A program made the position numbers and the translations under genes. From contig NZ_KB902502.1 of assembly GCF_000379525.1 (NCBI RefSeq), forward strand, positions 1-64,000: a stretch of DNA of 64,000 nucleotides, in the 5' to 3' direction. This document shows, piece after piece, positions 16,197-27,459 of this stretch. Under the pieces are notes generated by a model. It saw nothing but the letters and a program-made list of their open reading frames with translations, ran no database searches and had not been told where the DNA came from. Numbering within the stretch: the stretch's first letter is position 1; each line of letters opens with the position of its first letter. The DNA comes from Lamprocystis purpurea DSM 4197. Lineage in GTDB: Bacteria > Pseudomonadota > Gammaproteobacteria > Chromatiales > Chromatiaceae.

Positions 16197-17393
16197 TCAA
16201 AACCACTGTAACACGGTATCCCGGATCCGTTCCCACAGCCCGCCCTCGGCCACGGCTTCGAGCGCCACCAGCGGAACCCGGGTGATCTCCACGCCGGCCA
16301 GGGTGACGACGATGTCACCCAGCCGGGTACCCTGCGCGATCGGCGCGGTGAGCGTCGGCGCCTGGTCCATGCGGGCGCTCAACTCCGCGTAGCGGCCACG
16401 CGGAATGGTCGCCAGGACATCACGCGCCGGACCGATCGGGACCTCCTCCCGATCACCCTTCCAGACCCGCAGGCTTTTCACCGGCTCGCCGCCCGGATAG
16501 AGCCGATGACTTTCGTAGAAGCGGAAGCCATAGTTCAGCAGTTCCAGACTGGCCGATGCGCGCGCTTCCGGATTCTTGGCTCCCAGGACGACCGAGACCA
16601 AACGCATGTCATCGCGTTTGGCCGAGGCGACCAGGCAATAACCGGCGTTCTGGGTATAGCCGGTCTTGACCCCGTCCACGGTCGAATCCCGCCACAGCAG
16701 ACGGTTGCGATTGTGCTGCTTGATGCCGTTGTATTCGTACTCCTTGGTCCCGTCCCACACATAGTATTGCGGAAACTCACGGATCAGGGCGACGGTGACC
16801 TTGGCGATATCGCGGGCAGTGGTGTAGTGGTTGGCGTCGGGCAGCCCGGTGACGTTCACGAAGTGAGAGTTAGTCATCCCCAGCCGCTGGGCCTGGGCAT
16901 TCATCAACTCCGCAAAGACCTGCTCGCTGCCCGCCACATGTTCGGCCAGGGCAACGCTTGCATCGTTGCCGGACTGGATGATCATCCCCTTGAGCAGGTC
17001 CTCCAGACCGACCCGCTTGCCGACCTCGACGAACATCTTGGAGCCGCCGGTGCGCCAGGCGTTCTCACTGATCAGCACCTGGTCGGTCAGGTGCGCATGC
17101 CCCTCGGCCAGTTCCCGATACAGGGTATAGCCGGTCATGATCTTGGTCAGACTGGCCGGCTCCAGCCGCAGGTCGGCGTTGGACTCCGCCAGGACGGCAC
17201 CGGTATTGAAGTCCACCAGGAGATAACCCTTGGCCTCGATCTGGGGTGCGGCCGGGATGATCGGCGCCGCCTGAGGGGCCGCCGGGGGGTTGATCGAAGG
17301 GTTGGTTGGGGTGCTCGAAGCCCCCTGCGCCCCAAGCCGCGCGGGCAGGAGGGCAAGCAGACACAGGAGCAGCAGCGCGGGATGCAACTTCAT
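16197..17393 (-). CDS. dacA: D-alanyl-D-alanine carboxypeptidase (PBP5/6 type)
   Basis: This peptidoglycan-trimming enzyme removes the terminal D-Ala of pentapeptides in the periplasm. From ATG 17393 it starts with a signal peptide (MKLHPALLLLCLLALLPARL). Active-site motifs are SLTK, SGN (IQSGNDASVAL) and KTG (VDGVKTGYT). The C-terminal PBP5 beta domain ends in an amphipathic helix (LWERIRDTVLQWF) that anchors it to the inner membrane. The 398-residue length is normal. The longer frame upstream of the signal peptide is not used. Confidence 0.94.
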   Translation of the reverse strand: MKLHPALLLLCLLALLPARLGAQGASSTPTNPSINPPAAPQAAPIIPAAPQIEAKGYLLVDFNTGAVLAESNADLRLEPASLTKIMTGYTLYRELAEGHAHLTDQVLISENAWRTGGSKMFVEVGKRVGLEDLLKGMIIQSGNDASVALAEHVAGSEQVFAELMNAQAQRLGMTNSHFVNVTGLPDANHYTTARDIAKVTVALIREFPQYYVWDGTKEYEYNGIKQHNRNRLLWRDSTVDGVKTGYTQNAGYCLVASAKRDDMRLVSVVLGAKNPEARASASLELLNYGFRFYESHRLYPGGEPVKSLRVWKGDREEVPIGPARDVLATIPRGRYAELSARMDQAPTLTAPIAQGTRLGDIVVTLAGVEITRVPLVALEAVAEGGLWERIRDTVLQWF

Positions 17394-17496
17394 GGGGAAT
17401 AAATAGAGACTCGCGGTGGTAACAGGCGAATGGCCCTTAATTCTAACCGTGCGCCGGCTATTTGACACCCGCCTTGGGCGCTTGCCGGAAATCGCC

Positions 17497-18654
17497 TTAG
17501 TTCCAGACCCGCCGCGGTTCACTCACGCCAAGGGTCGACAGCTTGGCGGACACCCGCCGCGCCTCGCCTTCCGACCCAAAGGGGCCGACGCGGACTTTGT
17601 AGAGACTGGCGCCGCCCTCCGCGGGGCGCTGCACGCGCACTTGCTCGGCCAACTGGACGGTCAGTCGCTCACGCAGGCGCTCGGCGTTGTGCGGATCGCC
17701 AAAGGCGCCCACCTGGAGATAGAGCCCTTCCTTCCCTGCCCCATCGGCATCCGCGGCGACCGCTGGACGCGAGGGCGCGGCGGCGGCCGTCCTGGTGTCG
17801 GAGGCTGAATCGCTCTTCGCTGCGACGACCGTGGGCCCGTCATCCGCCGATTGCGGCCGCGAGGGCGCCTTGGTGTCGGACGCGGGCCGCGTCGGCGGCC
17901 TGGATTCGATGGCGGCGAGTGCCGCGGCGACGGCCCGGTCGTGCGACGCGGACGCTTTGGCCGGGGCCGAGGTCCGCCGCGGTGCCGCACTGGCGGTCAC
18001 CGCCGACGCGCGGGCCGGAGGCTGTTTGGCCGCGAGGAAAGGTCCGCGCGAGGGTCCGGGGTCGGTAGCGGGACGCCCTGGATCGATGGCACGTACCTCG
18101 ACCATCGCCGTGCCATTGGACACCACCCCGATCTTCGTGGCCGCGGCGTAAGACAGATCGATGACCCGCGGCCCGTGGAACGGCCCCCGGTCGTTGATGC
18201 GCACGACCGCGCTCCGACCATTTTCCACGTTCGTCACTCGGGCATAGGTCGGCAGCGGCAGCGTCTTGTGGGCCGCCGTCATCGAGTACATGTCATAACG
18301 CTCGCCGGAACTGGTTTTTTGCCCGTGGAATTTCTTTCCGTACCAGGACGCCATCCCCAGCTCCACATGCCCGTGACTATCCGGCTTCGTGTAGTAGCGC
18401 TTGCCGCGTACAACATAGGTGGCCATGTTCCCGTACTTGGAGCGGGGCTCCACGCGCGGGACCGCATCCGGAGTGTCACCCAAATTCAAACCCCGATCAC
18501 CGGGTGCACCATCCGCTGTATCCCCCCCCCGGCTGGCGCACCCGCCCAGCGCCACCAGCAACCCGCAGATGGCAGCCGTTTGCAGGACACTGGCCGCCAT
18601 GGCAGAACGACGGCGCCTCGACGCCTCTTGAAAGCTCGCGTTGCGCGCGTTCAT
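17497..18654 (-). CDS. rlpA: RlpA, septal ring lytic transglycosylase lipoprotein with SPOR domain
   Basis: RlpA proteins bind denuded glycan at division sites and in some species cleave it. The ATG at 18654 has GGGGAG 8 bases upstream. A lipobox LGGCAS follows residue 30. The double-psi beta-barrel domain has GMASWYGKKFHGQKTSSGE and VVRINDRGPF; a Pro/Ala/Ser-rich linker of about 110 residues leads to a SPOR domain (YLQVGAFGDPHNAERLRERL). At 385 residues it fits the family. It lies 200 bases downstream of rodA, probably in the same elongation gene cluster. Confidence 0.92.
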   Translation of the reverse strand: MNARNASFQEASRRRRSAMAASVLQTAAICGLLVALGGCASRGGDTADGAPGDRGLNLGDTPDAVPRVEPRSKYGNMATYVVRGKRYYTKPDSHGHVELGMASWYGKKFHGQKTSSGERYDMYSMTAAHKTLPLPTYARVTNVENGRSAVVRINDRGPFHGPRVIDLSYAAATKIGVVSNGTAMVEVRAIDPGRPATDPGPSRGPFLAAKQPPARASAVTASAAPRRTSAPAKASASHDRAVAAALAAIESRPPTRPASDTKAPSRPQSADDGPTVVAAKSDSASDTRTAAAAPSRPAVAADADGAGKEGLYLQVGAFGDPHNAERLRERLTVQLAEQVRVQRPAEGGASLYKVRVGPFGSEGEARRVSAKLSTLGVSEPRRVWN

Positions 18655-18855
18655 TGGACCACTCCCCCGGTTTTTTTCGGTAAATGCCACCGCGTGTAAA
18701 GTTCCAAGAAACTTTAATTTTAAACCACGTCTCCACCGAGGTTGGTTAAACCCCCAAGGCCGAACACACCATGAAAATTACGCGTTTCGCGCCGGACGCG
18801 GTTTAGATTATCAGGCATTACTTTGAGTATATCCGCAAAGCCGCTCAATACAAAG

Positions 18856-19977
18856 CTATTTGCGATGCGTTTGGATCGCCATCAACATGCCGAAACCAGC
18901 CATCAGCGTGACCATGGAGGTCCCGCCGTAGCTGATCAGCGGAAGCGGAACACCGACCACGGGCAGCAAGCCGGTGACCATGCCGGTGTTGACGAAGACA
19001 TAGATGAAGAACACCAGCGACAGGCCCCCGGCGAGCAGCCGCCCGTAGGTGTCGGGGGCATTCACCGCGATCACGAGCCCGCGATAGATGATGAAAAGAT
19101 ACAGGGCGAGCAGCACCAGGATCCCGAACAGACCGAACTCCTCCCCGATCACCGCAAAAATAAAGTCGGTGTGACGCTCCGGCAGAAACTCGAGGTGGGA
19201 CTGAGTGCCGTTCAACCAGCCCTTGCCGTGCAGACCGCCGGAGCCGATGGCGATCTGCGACTGGATGATGTGGTAACCGGACCCCAGCGGATCCGACGCG
19301 GGGTCCAGAAAAGTCAGGACCCGCTGCCGCTGGTAATCCCGCATATGGTGCCATAGCAACGGCGCCAGGCCCCCCGCGGTGGCGGCCGTCATCGCGATGA
19401 CGCGCCAGCCCAAACCGCCGATGAAGAGGACCGTGAGCCCGGCGCCGGCCACCAGAATCGCGGTGCCCAAATCCGGTTGTTTGGCGATCAGGACCACCGG
19501 GACCAGGATCAGCGCGGCGACCGCCAGCACCCGCAACAAACCGGGCGGCAAGGGCCGCGCGGCCAAGACCCAGGCAACGGTCATCGGCACGGCGAGCTTG
19601 AGCAGTTCCGATGGCTGAAAACGCACCACCCCCAGATCGAGCCACCGCTGGGCACCCTTGCCCACGTCGCCGAACAGCAGGACCGCCAACAACATCAACA
19701 CACCCAGCACATACAGCGGGAACGACCAGCGGCGCAGGTGATCAGGCGAGACCTGGGCCAGGACGAACATCAGTCCGAACGCCAGGGCGAGCCGCAACAA
19801 CTGGCGCTCGACCACCGCGAGGTCGCGGTCCCCGGCACTGAACAGCACGGCCAGACCGAAGGCGCAGAGCAAGAGCAAGCCCCCCAGGAGCGGGGTGTCG
19901 AGGTGCAGACGCCGCAGGAAACCCGCGCGTCGGTCAACCAGCGACTGGAAGCCCGCTGACAAGGGCCTAGTCGCCAT
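18856..19977 (-). CDS. rodA: Rod shape-determining protein RodA (SEDS glycosyltransferase)
   Basis: RodA polymerises glycan during lateral wall growth together with PBP2. The 373-residue protein has about ten membrane helices and SEDS signatures GDVGKGAQRWLDLG, FQPSELLKLA, AKQPDLGTA and the C-terminal PLPLISYGGTS. It overlaps the end of mrdA by 11 bases, so translation is coupled. Confidence 0.96.
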   Translation of the reverse strand: MATRPLSAGFQSLVDRRAGFLRRLHLDTPLLGGLLLLCAFGLAVLFSAGDRDLAVVERQLLRLALAFGLMFVLAQVSPDHLRRWSFPLYVLGVLMLLAVLLFGDVGKGAQRWLDLGVVRFQPSELLKLAVPMTVAWVLAARPLPPGLLRVLAVAALILVPVVLIAKQPDLGTAILVAGAGLTVLFIGGLGWRVIAMTAATAGGLAPLLWHHMRDYQRQRVLTFLDPASDPLGSGYHIIQSQIAIGSGGLHGKGWLNGTQSHLEFLPERHTDFIFAVIGEEFGLFGILVLLALYLFIIYRGLVIAVNAPDTYGRLLAGGLSLVFFIYVFVNTGMVTGLLPVVGVPLPLISYGGTSMVTLMAGFGMLMAIQTHRK

Positions 19978-21856
19978 CGACTGATCCCGAGTCGGTCATC
20001 GGCGAGGAGCCGCCGAGATAGGCATCCATGACCAGGCGCGCCACCGGGGCCGCCGTCGAACCCCCATGCCCGCCGTTCTCCACGATGACCGCCACCGCAA
20101 TCCGCGGGTCGTCCACCGGGGCGAAGGCGATGAACAGCGCGTGATCACGCATGCGCTCGTCGATGCGTGCCGCGTTATACGACTGGTTCTGGCCCAAAGT
20201 GAAGACCTGCGCGGTGCCGGTTTTGCCGGCGATCCGGTAGTCCTGACTGCGGATGCCCTTGGCGGTGCCCCGCGCACCCTCCACCACCTGGGTCATCGCA
20301 TGGATGATCTGATCCCAGCGGTGCGGATCGGCCACGTCGATCTGGTGAGAGACCACCGGCAAATCCTCCGCGGCGGATGCTCCCGGCAGTTTGGCGCTGC
20401 GCGCGACGCGCGGCTGGAAAAAGTGTCCACGACTGGCCAGGCTCGCGGTGGCGACCGCGAGTTGCAAGGGGGTGGCCAGAAAGGCGCCCTGGCCGATCCC
20501 GACGATCAGTGTCTCGCCCGGGTACCAGATTTGTTTACGCACCTGCTCTTTCCACTCCTTCGACGGCACCAGCCCACTCATCTCGCCGGCCACGTCGATC
20601 CCGGTGCGTGCGCCGAAGCCAAACGCGCCCAGAAACGGCTTGAGACGTTCGATCCCGATCGCATGGGCGAGATCATAGAAATACACATCACAGGATTGCA
20701 CCAGCGCCGGCTCCAAGGTCACGGACCCGTGCCCGCCGCGCCGCCAGCAACGATACCGGTGACTCTGGCCGGGAAGCCGGTAATAGCCGGGGCAGTAGGT
20801 GGCCTTGCGGGCGTTGGTCACCTCGGTCACCAGCCCGGCAAGTCCGACAAAGGGCTTGACCGTCGACCCCGGCGGGTACTGACCGCGAACCGCCCGATTG
20901 TAGAGCGGTTTATCCGGCGAATAGAGCAAGGCGTGATAGTCCTTCTGCGCGATGCCCTCGACGAACGGGTTGGGATCGAAGCTCGGTTGACTCACCAGGG
21001 CCAGGACGCCGCCGGTGCGCGGGTCCACGGCCACCACGGCCCCACGACGATCGCCCAGTGCCCGCGTGGCGGCGCGCTGCACCTCGATATCCAGAAACAG
21101 GTGCAGATCCCGACCCGGCACCGGCGGCTTGCCTTCCAGTGTCCGCAGGACCCGCCCGCGGGCGTTCACCTCCACCTGCTGATAGCCGACATGCCCATGC
21201 AGCAGTGACTCATGCGCCTTTTCCACGCCGCCCTTGCCGATGAAATTGGTCCCGGCATAGTCGCTGGTATCGATGCGCTCCATTTCCTGCTCATTGATCC
21301 GCCCCACGTAACCGAGGACGTGGGCCGTCAGCTCGCCGTGAGGATAGGTGCGCAGCAGTTCCGCATGGACCTCCACGCCGGGAAAGCGATAGCTGTCCAG
21401 GGAGAAGCGGGCCACCTCCTCCGGGGTTAGATTGAGCCGCAGCGGGACACCCTGAAAGCGCACGCGCTGACGTTTCATCCGCGCGAAACGTTCACGGTCC
21501 TTGTCGTCTACACGGATGATGGCGGCGAGGGCGGCGATGGTCGCGTCCAGATCGACCACTTTTTCGATGGTGATCTCGAGTGAAAAGGAGGGGTGATTGT
21601 CGGCCAGCACGACGCCCTTGGCATCGTAGATCAGCCCGCGGGCGGGCGGCACCGGCTGGACCTTGACCCGATTGTCCCGCGACAGGACCGAGAAATGTTC
21701 GTGATCATGCACCTGCAGCCGCGCCAACCGCACCGCCACCATCGCCAGTGCCGCGAAGACCAGGACTCCGGCGATGATGGCGCGCGTGGCGACCAGGCGC
21801 TGCTCGCGTTGCCGGTCCGCAAGCCTGGAATCCACGGGCCAGGAATCGCGCGCCAT
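19967..21856 (-). CDS. mrdA: Penicillin-binding protein 2 (elongasome transpeptidase)
   Basis: PBP2 cross-links peptidoglycan in the elongation machinery. After one N-terminal membrane helix (IIAGVLVFAALAMVAVRLA) comes the dimerisation region, then the transpeptidase domain with STVK (PPGSTVKPFVGL), SCD (QSCDVYFYDLA) and KTG (AGKTGTAQVF). The 629-residue length is typical. It is 3 bases downstream of mreD and overlaps rodA. Confidence 0.96.
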   Translation of the reverse strand: MARDSWPVDSRLADRQREQRLVATRAIIAGVLVFAALAMVAVRLARLQVHDHEHFSVLSRDNRVKVQPVPPARGLIYDAKGVVLADNHPSFSLEITIEKVVDLDATIAALAAIIRVDDKDRERFARMKRQRVRFQGVPLRLNLTPEEVARFSLDSYRFPGVEVHAELLRTYPHGELTAHVLGYVGRINEQEMERIDTSDYAGTNFIGKGGVEKAHESLLHGHVGYQQVEVNARGRVLRTLEGKPPVPGRDLHLFLDIEVQRAATRALGDRRGAVVAVDPRTGGVLALVSQPSFDPNPFVEGIAQKDYHALLYSPDKPLYNRAVRGQYPPGSTVKPFVGLAGLVTEVTNARKATYCPGYYRLPGQSHRYRCWRRGGHGSVTLEPALVQSCDVYFYDLAHAIGIERLKPFLGAFGFGARTGIDVAGEMSGLVPSKEWKEQVRKQIWYPGETLIVGIGQGAFLATPLQLAVATASLASRGHFFQPRVARSAKLPGASAAEDLPVVSHQIDVADPHRWDQIIHAMTQVVEGARGTAKGIRSQDYRIAGKTGTAQVFTLGQNQSYNAARIDERMRDHALFIAFAPVDDPRIAVAVIVENGGHGGSTAAPVARLVMDAYLGGSSPMTDSGSVDGD

Positions 21857-21859
21857 GGC

Positions 21860-22348
21860 TCAGCAAGCCCCCGCCCGGCGCCCAAGGTCACGCAGGACCG
21901 CATAGGTCCAGGGCCACAGGGCGGTGCCGATGAAGGTCGGTGCCCAGTAGATCAGGGTGGGGGTCGGCGCCGCGGTGGCGCCGAGCACCCACAGGTAAAG
22001 CAGCCGCTCCACCAATAACAACACCCAGACGAACAGGGTTTGTTGCCACAACGGAAAAATCCGCAGCCGCTGGTGAAGCTCCACCACCAGATAAGCGACG
22101 ACCGAGAACCCCAGCGCATGGTGACCGAGCACCGAGCCGGTCATCACGTCGAGCACCAACCCGGCGCCGAAGGCCCAGAAGACACCCACCCGCTGCGGCA
22201 GGGCCAATGACCAGAAGATCAGCGTCAGCACCACCCATTGGGGCCGGAAATCCTCCATCCAGCCGGGCATCGGCAGAATACTGAGGAACAGCGCCGCCAG
22301 GAGACTGACGACGATCGCCCAGGTGCCGCGCCGGGCGACCTCGTTCAA
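21860..22348 (-). CDS. mreD: Rod shape-determining protein MreD
   Basis: The 162-residue integral membrane protein with about five helices (AIVVSLLAALFLSILPMPGW, then WVVLTLIFWSLALPQRVGVF) has the size and position of MreD between mreC and mrdA. It links MreC/RodA/PBP2 in the inner membrane. Its ATG overlaps the mreC stop. Confidence 0.93.
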   Translation of the reverse strand: MNEVARRGTWAIVVSLLAALFLSILPMPGWMEDFRPQWVVLTLIFWSLALPQRVGVFWAFGAGLVLDVMTGSVLGHHALGFSVVAYLVVELHQRLRIFPLWQQTLFVWVLLLVERLLYLWVLGATAAPTPTLIYWAPTFIGTALWPWTYAVLRDLGRRAGAC

Positions 22349-23223
22349 GGGAATGACCCGGCGGGCACCGGCCCGCCCAGGCTGGAACCCAGGGGGCTGG
22401 AACCGGGGTGATCGACCCGGCCGCGCAGATCCGGACGCTCGTCGGGGGTCAGGGTCCAGACCAGCAAGACCTCGCGGCTGCGATCCAGCCGGGCGGTCGG
22501 TTCCGCCTTGACCGCGGTGAACGGGTTGTCCGGCTCATGCCCGACGGCCGTCACGCGGGCCACCGGATACCCCGGCGGGAAGCGCCCGCCCATCCCGGAG
22601 GTCACCAGCAGATCGCCGATCCGGATGTCCGCATTCTTGGGAATATGCAAGAGATCCAGCTCCTGGCTGAGACCGGTTCCGGCCGCGATGGTGCGTAACC
22701 CGTTGCGGTTCACCTGCACCGGCAGCGCATGATCCGCATCGGTAATCAGCAGAACGGTGGCTGAAAACGGGTTGGTCGCGACCACCTGCCCCATCACGGC
22801 GTTGGCGTCCAGCACCGGCTGACCCACATAGACCCCGGAGTTGGTTCCCTTGTTGATCAGGACTTGCTGCCGGTGATCGGCCAGGTCCACCTCCAGAATC
22901 TCCGCGATCAGGACCCGTTCCCCGATCTTGAAGGATGAACCCAGGAGGTCACGCAGGCGCATGTTCTCAGCCTCCAATGACGCGAGTTGCTGGAGCCGCG
23001 CGCCGAGGAGCATGTTCTCGCGCCGCAGGGACTGATTCTGATTGCGCAGCCGACGCTCGTCCACCAGTCGACCCTGAGCACCGCGGACGTAGCGGATCGG
23101 CAAATCCGCCAGCAATTGCAGCGGATAGACCACGACCGCCACGACCGAACGCACCGCCCCCAAGCGCTGGTAGCGATGGTCGGCCACGATCAGCCCGAGC
23201 GCCATGAGGACCGCCAGGATCAC
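22345..23223 (-). CDS. mreC: Rod shape-determining protein MreC
   Basis: MreC is a periplasmic scaffold of the elongasome. One N-terminal membrane segment (VILAVLMALGLIVADHRYQ), a coiled coil (RRLRNQNQSLRRENMLLGAR) and the beta-barrel MreC domain (QVVATNPFSATVLLITDADH) are clear. The given start is a GTG, but the frame stays open further and encodes IKPLFLHGPSPTFR, which belongs to the family's N-terminus; no ATG, GTG or TTG exists there, only CTG at 23256 or ATC at 23265. The true start is therefore probably non-standard. Confidence 0.93.
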   Translation of the reverse strand: MILAVLMALGLIVADHRYQRLGAVRSVVAVVVYPLQLLADLPIRYVRGAQGRLVDERRLRNQNQSLRRENMLLGARLQQLASLEAENMRLRDLLGSSFKIGERVLIAEILEVDLADHRQQVLINKGTNSGVYVGQPVLDANAVMGQVVATNPFSATVLLITDADHALPVQVNRNGLRTIAAGTGLSQELDLLHIPKNADIRIGDLLVTSGMGGRFPPGYPVARVTAVGHEPDNPFTAVKAEPTARLDRSREVLLVWTLTPDERPDLRGRVDHPGSSPLGSSLGGPVPAGSFP

Positions 23224-23282
23224 CCGGAAGGTGGGTGACGGCCCATGGAGAAACAGTGGTTTGATCGGAGAAAACCGCCCCG

Positions 23283-24628
<1,346 letters not shown>

Positions 24629-24979
24629 TCATCCCGACCTGCCAACCGGTCCGACCAGGGCCATGATCTTTGCCTGGACGTCATTCAACTCGGCGGCTGA
24701 AACCTGTCCTTTGTACTGCGCCCGACGCGCCCCCCAATCGAGACTCTTGACCTGGTCGGCCAGGGCGGCGCTCGGACGGTCGCCCGCAATCGGCACTTCA
24801 AAAGGATAACCCTTGATCTGCGTTGTCATCGGGCAACAGAGCATCAGGCCCGTCTTGCCGTTGTAGGCCGCAGGGCTGACGACCAGCGCCGGCCGATGAC
24901 CGGCTTGCTCGTGCCCGGCCTGCGGATCGAAATGCAGCCACACAATATCGCCCGCCTCCGGCACGTAACGGCGAACCAT
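24629..24979 (-). CDS. mazF: MazF-family endoribonuclease toxin
   Basis: The 116-residue protein has the PemK/MazF fold signatures: [34 protein letters not shown] and [15 protein letters not shown]. Such toxins cut mRNA at short sequence motifs and are held inactive by MazE. Its ATG overlaps the mazE stop by one base (TGATG), the usual coupling of toxin to antitoxin. Confidence 0.92.
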   Translation of the reverse strand: MVRRYVPEAGDIVWLHFDPQAGHEQAGHRPALVVSPAAYNGKTGLMLCCPMTTQIKGYPFEVPIAGDRPSAALADQVKSLDWGARRAQYKGQVSAAELNDVQAKIMALVGPVGRSG

Positions 24980-25221
24980 CAGAGGGCTTCCTTGCCCAGT
25001 GGTGAGCCGAAATCGACCTCGGCGTGCAGGTTCTCCGCCGTGATGTCGGCCAGCAATCGAGCGAGGTCATATTCTTTCGGGCGAATCGGCTCGATCACGA
25101 TGCACCCGCCTTCCTCGCGCATATCAACCGTCTCGTCCAGACTCAGGTGCGCGGCCGCCATGATGGCCGCGGGAATACGCACCGATGCACTGTTACCCCA
25201 CTTTTTCACAGTCACTCGCAT
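24979..25221 (-). CDS. mazE: MazE-family antitoxin (AbrB-type)
   Basis: The 80-residue product begins [20 protein letters not shown], the swapped-hairpin AbrB DNA-binding domain of MazE, and has an acidic C-terminus that in the family blocks the MazF active site. MazE usually represses its own operon. It sits between mreB and gatC, a pair often adjacent in relatives, so the TA module looks like an insertion. Confidence 0.92.
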   Translation of the reverse strand: MRVTVKKWGNSASVRIPAAIMAAAHLSLDETVDMREEGGCIVIEPIRPKEYDLARLLADITAENLHAEVDFGSPLGKEAL

Positions 25222-25489
25222 GTTGGTCTCCAGCGTATCTTCAATGTTGATACTTTACGCCAACAGCGGGGGTGCAACAAGGTCAGCTCGATGTACCATT
25301 TTTCGGCAATCGCCTGACTCCCCGGCTGCCGTCCACAGGGAGTTCCAGCCGCCCTGCAGCGGACGCGATTCACCCGCCCCCGCACGGTCCGCGTTCCGCC
25401 ACCCCAATGGGGTATGTTATGTTGCACTCTATGACCGCATGACCGCGACGGCACCCGCGCCGCCCAGCCCCAGAGGAAACCGCATCGCA

Positions 25490-25777
25490 ATGGCACTGGA
25501 TCAATCGGACGTCGAGAAGATCGCCCACCTGGCACGGCTCGCGCTTCCACCCGCGGCCTGTACCCGTTATGCCCAGGATCTTTCAAACATTCTGGCGCTG
25601 GTGGCGCAGATGGATGCAGTCGATACCGCGGGCGTCGCACCGATGGCCCATCCCCTGCACCAAACCCAGCGGCTGCGGCCGGACGTACCGACCGAGCCCG
25701 ATCAGCGCGCGCGCTTTCAAACCATTGCGCCCCAGACCGATGGCGGGCTCTATCTGGTTCCCAGGGTGATCGAGTGA
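25490..25777 (+). CDS. gatC: Asp/Glu-tRNA amidotransferase subunit C
   Basis: GatC stabilises the GatCAB complex that converts Glu-tRNA(Gln) and Asp-tRNA(Asn) to the amide forms. The 95-residue product ([20 protein letters not shown]) has the family pattern, including the C-terminal [10 protein letters not shown]. The ATG at 25490 has AGAGGA about 14 bases upstream. The stop overlaps the gatA start (TGATG). Confidence 0.94.
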   Translation: MALDQSDVEKIAHLARLALPPAACTRYAQDLSNILALVAQMDAVDTAGVAPMAHPLHQTQRLRPDVPTEPDQRARFQTIAPQTDGGLYLVPRVIE

Positions 25778-27231
25778 TGCACGAGCAGAACATCCTCGCG
25801 CTGGCGGACGACTTGCGCACCCGCCGCTATTCCAGCGTCGAACTGACCCGCCATTACCTGGAGCGGATCGCGCGCCTCAATCCCGACCTCAACGCCTTCA
25901 TCACCGTCGCCGCCGAGCCGGCCCTGGCCGCCGCCGGGCGCGCGGACGCGGCACTCGCCGCCGGCACTGCCGGGCCGCTCACCGGCATCCCCATCGCCCA
26001 TAAGGACATTTTCTGCACGCAGGGCTTACGCACCAGTTGCGGCTCACGGATGCTCGACAACTTTATCGCCCCCTATGACGCCACCGTCGTGGAGCGCCTG
26101 GCGGCTGCCGGTGCCGTGGTCTTGGGCAAGACCAACATGGACGAGTTCGCCATGGGCTCGTCCAACGAGACGAGCTGGTACGGCCCGGTCAAGAACCCCT
26201 GGGACCACACCCGGGTTCCCGGCGGGTCGTCGGGCGGCTCGGCCGCGGCCGTCGCCGCCCGGCTGTGCGCCGCCGCCACCGGCACCGATACCGGCGGTTC
26301 CATCCGCCAGCCCGCGGCCCTGTGCGGCATTACCGGGATCAAGCCGACCTATGGACGCTGCTCCAGATGGGGCATGATCGCCTTCGCCTCGTCGCTCGAT
26401 CAGGCCGGCCCCATGGCGCGCTCCGCCGCCGATGCGGCACTCATGCTCCAGGCCATGGCCGGATTCGATCCACGGGACTCGACCAGCATCGACACCCCGG
26501 TCCCCGACTATACCGCGGGTCTGAATCAGGACCTTGCCGGTCTGCGGATCGGCCTGCCGAAAGAATATTTTGGTGATGGACTGGACGCGCGCACCGCCGC
26601 GTCCATCGATGGCGCCATTCGGGAATATGAGCGACTCGGCGCGCGGGTGAGCGAGATCAGCCTGCCCAACAGTCCACTCTCGGTTCCGGTCTACTATGTC
26701 GTCGCCCCGGCCGAGTGCTCATCCAACCTCGCCCGTTTCGATGGCGTGCGCTACGGCCACCGCTGCGAGGCGCCCAGGGACTTGGAAGACCTCTACCAAC
26801 GCAGCCGCGCCGAGGGCTTCGGGCCGGAAGTTCAGCGCCGCATCATGATCGGCACCTACGTGCTGTCGGCCGGCTATTACGACGCCTATTACCTCAAGGC
26901 GCAGAAAATTCGTCACCTGATCGCCGAGGACTTCAAGCGCGCCTTCACGCAGGTCGACGTCATCATGGGCCCCAGCAGCCCGACCACCGCCTTCCCCATC
27001 GGCGCCAAACGCGACGACCCGGTGGCGATGTACCTCAGCGACATCTACACCATCGCCACCAACCTCGCCGGCTTACCCGGCATGTCCATCCCGGTCGCCC
27101 CGGTCGACGGCCTGCCGGTCGGGCTGCAGATCATCGGCAACTATTTCGAAGAGGGGCGACTGCTCAACGTGGCACATCGGTTGCAGGAGGAGACGCACTG
27201 GCATTGCGCAGTACCCACAGGCTGCGCGTGA
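25777..27231 (+). CDS. gatA: Asp/Glu-tRNA amidotransferase subunit A
   Basis: GatA is the amidase that releases ammonia from glutamine. The 484-residue protein shows the amidase signature with Lys in PIAHKDIF, the Ser-rich [15 protein letters not shown] and the nucleophile region [15 protein letters not shown], i.e. the Ser-cisSer-Lys triad. Start is the ATG at 25777 overlapping the gatC stop; the GTG three bases earlier is less likely. Confidence 0.96.
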   Translation: MHEQNILALADDLRTRRYSSVELTRHYLERIARLNPDLNAFITVAAEPALAAAGRADAALAAGTAGPLTGIPIAHKDIFCTQGLRTSCGSRMLDNFIAPYDATVVERLAAAGAVVLGKTNMDEFAMGSSNETSWYGPVKNPWDHTRVPGGSSGGSAAAVAARLCAAATGTDTGGSIRQPAALCGITGIKPTYGRCSRWGMIAFASSLDQAGPMARSAADAALMLQAMAGFDPRDSTSIDTPVPDYTAGLNQDLAGLRIGLPKEYFGDGLDARTAASIDGAIREYERLGARVSEISLPNSPLSVPVYYVVAPAECSSNLARFDGVRYGHRCEAPRDLEDLYQRSRAEGFGPEVQRRIMIGTYVLSAGYYDAYYLKAQKIRHLIAEDFKRAFTQVDVIMGPSSPTTAFPIGAKRDDPVAMYLSDIYTIATNLAGLPGMSIPVAPVDGLPVGLQIIGNYFEEGRLLNVAHRLQEETHWHCAVPTGCA

Positions 27232-27264
27232 CGGCCTTGGTCATCGTTTTGGCCGGCCGCGGAT

Positions 27265-27321
27265 GGTCCGCACAGCGGACCCTACGGGAAACCGTGATCC
27301 GTAGGGTCCGCTGTGCGGACC
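27265..27321. repeat. 23-bp perfect inverted repeat
   Basis: GGTCCGCACAGCGGACCC plus 5 bases (27265-27287) pair exactly with 27299-27321 across an 11-base loop. It lies after gatA and before the J-domain gene. No T run, so more a REP-type repeat than a simple terminator, though it may protect or end the gatCA transcript. Confidence 0.7.
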
Positions 27322-27459
27322 GACGACCGCGCAGAGCGCAATGTGGCCGGCTTTATGACCAAGGCCCGCGTGATACCATGGGATGCACTATCCCGTGATC
27401 CCGTTGACCAACATGAATGCTTGACTTCACTCTGGTACAGCTAGACCGTTGACACTCAG

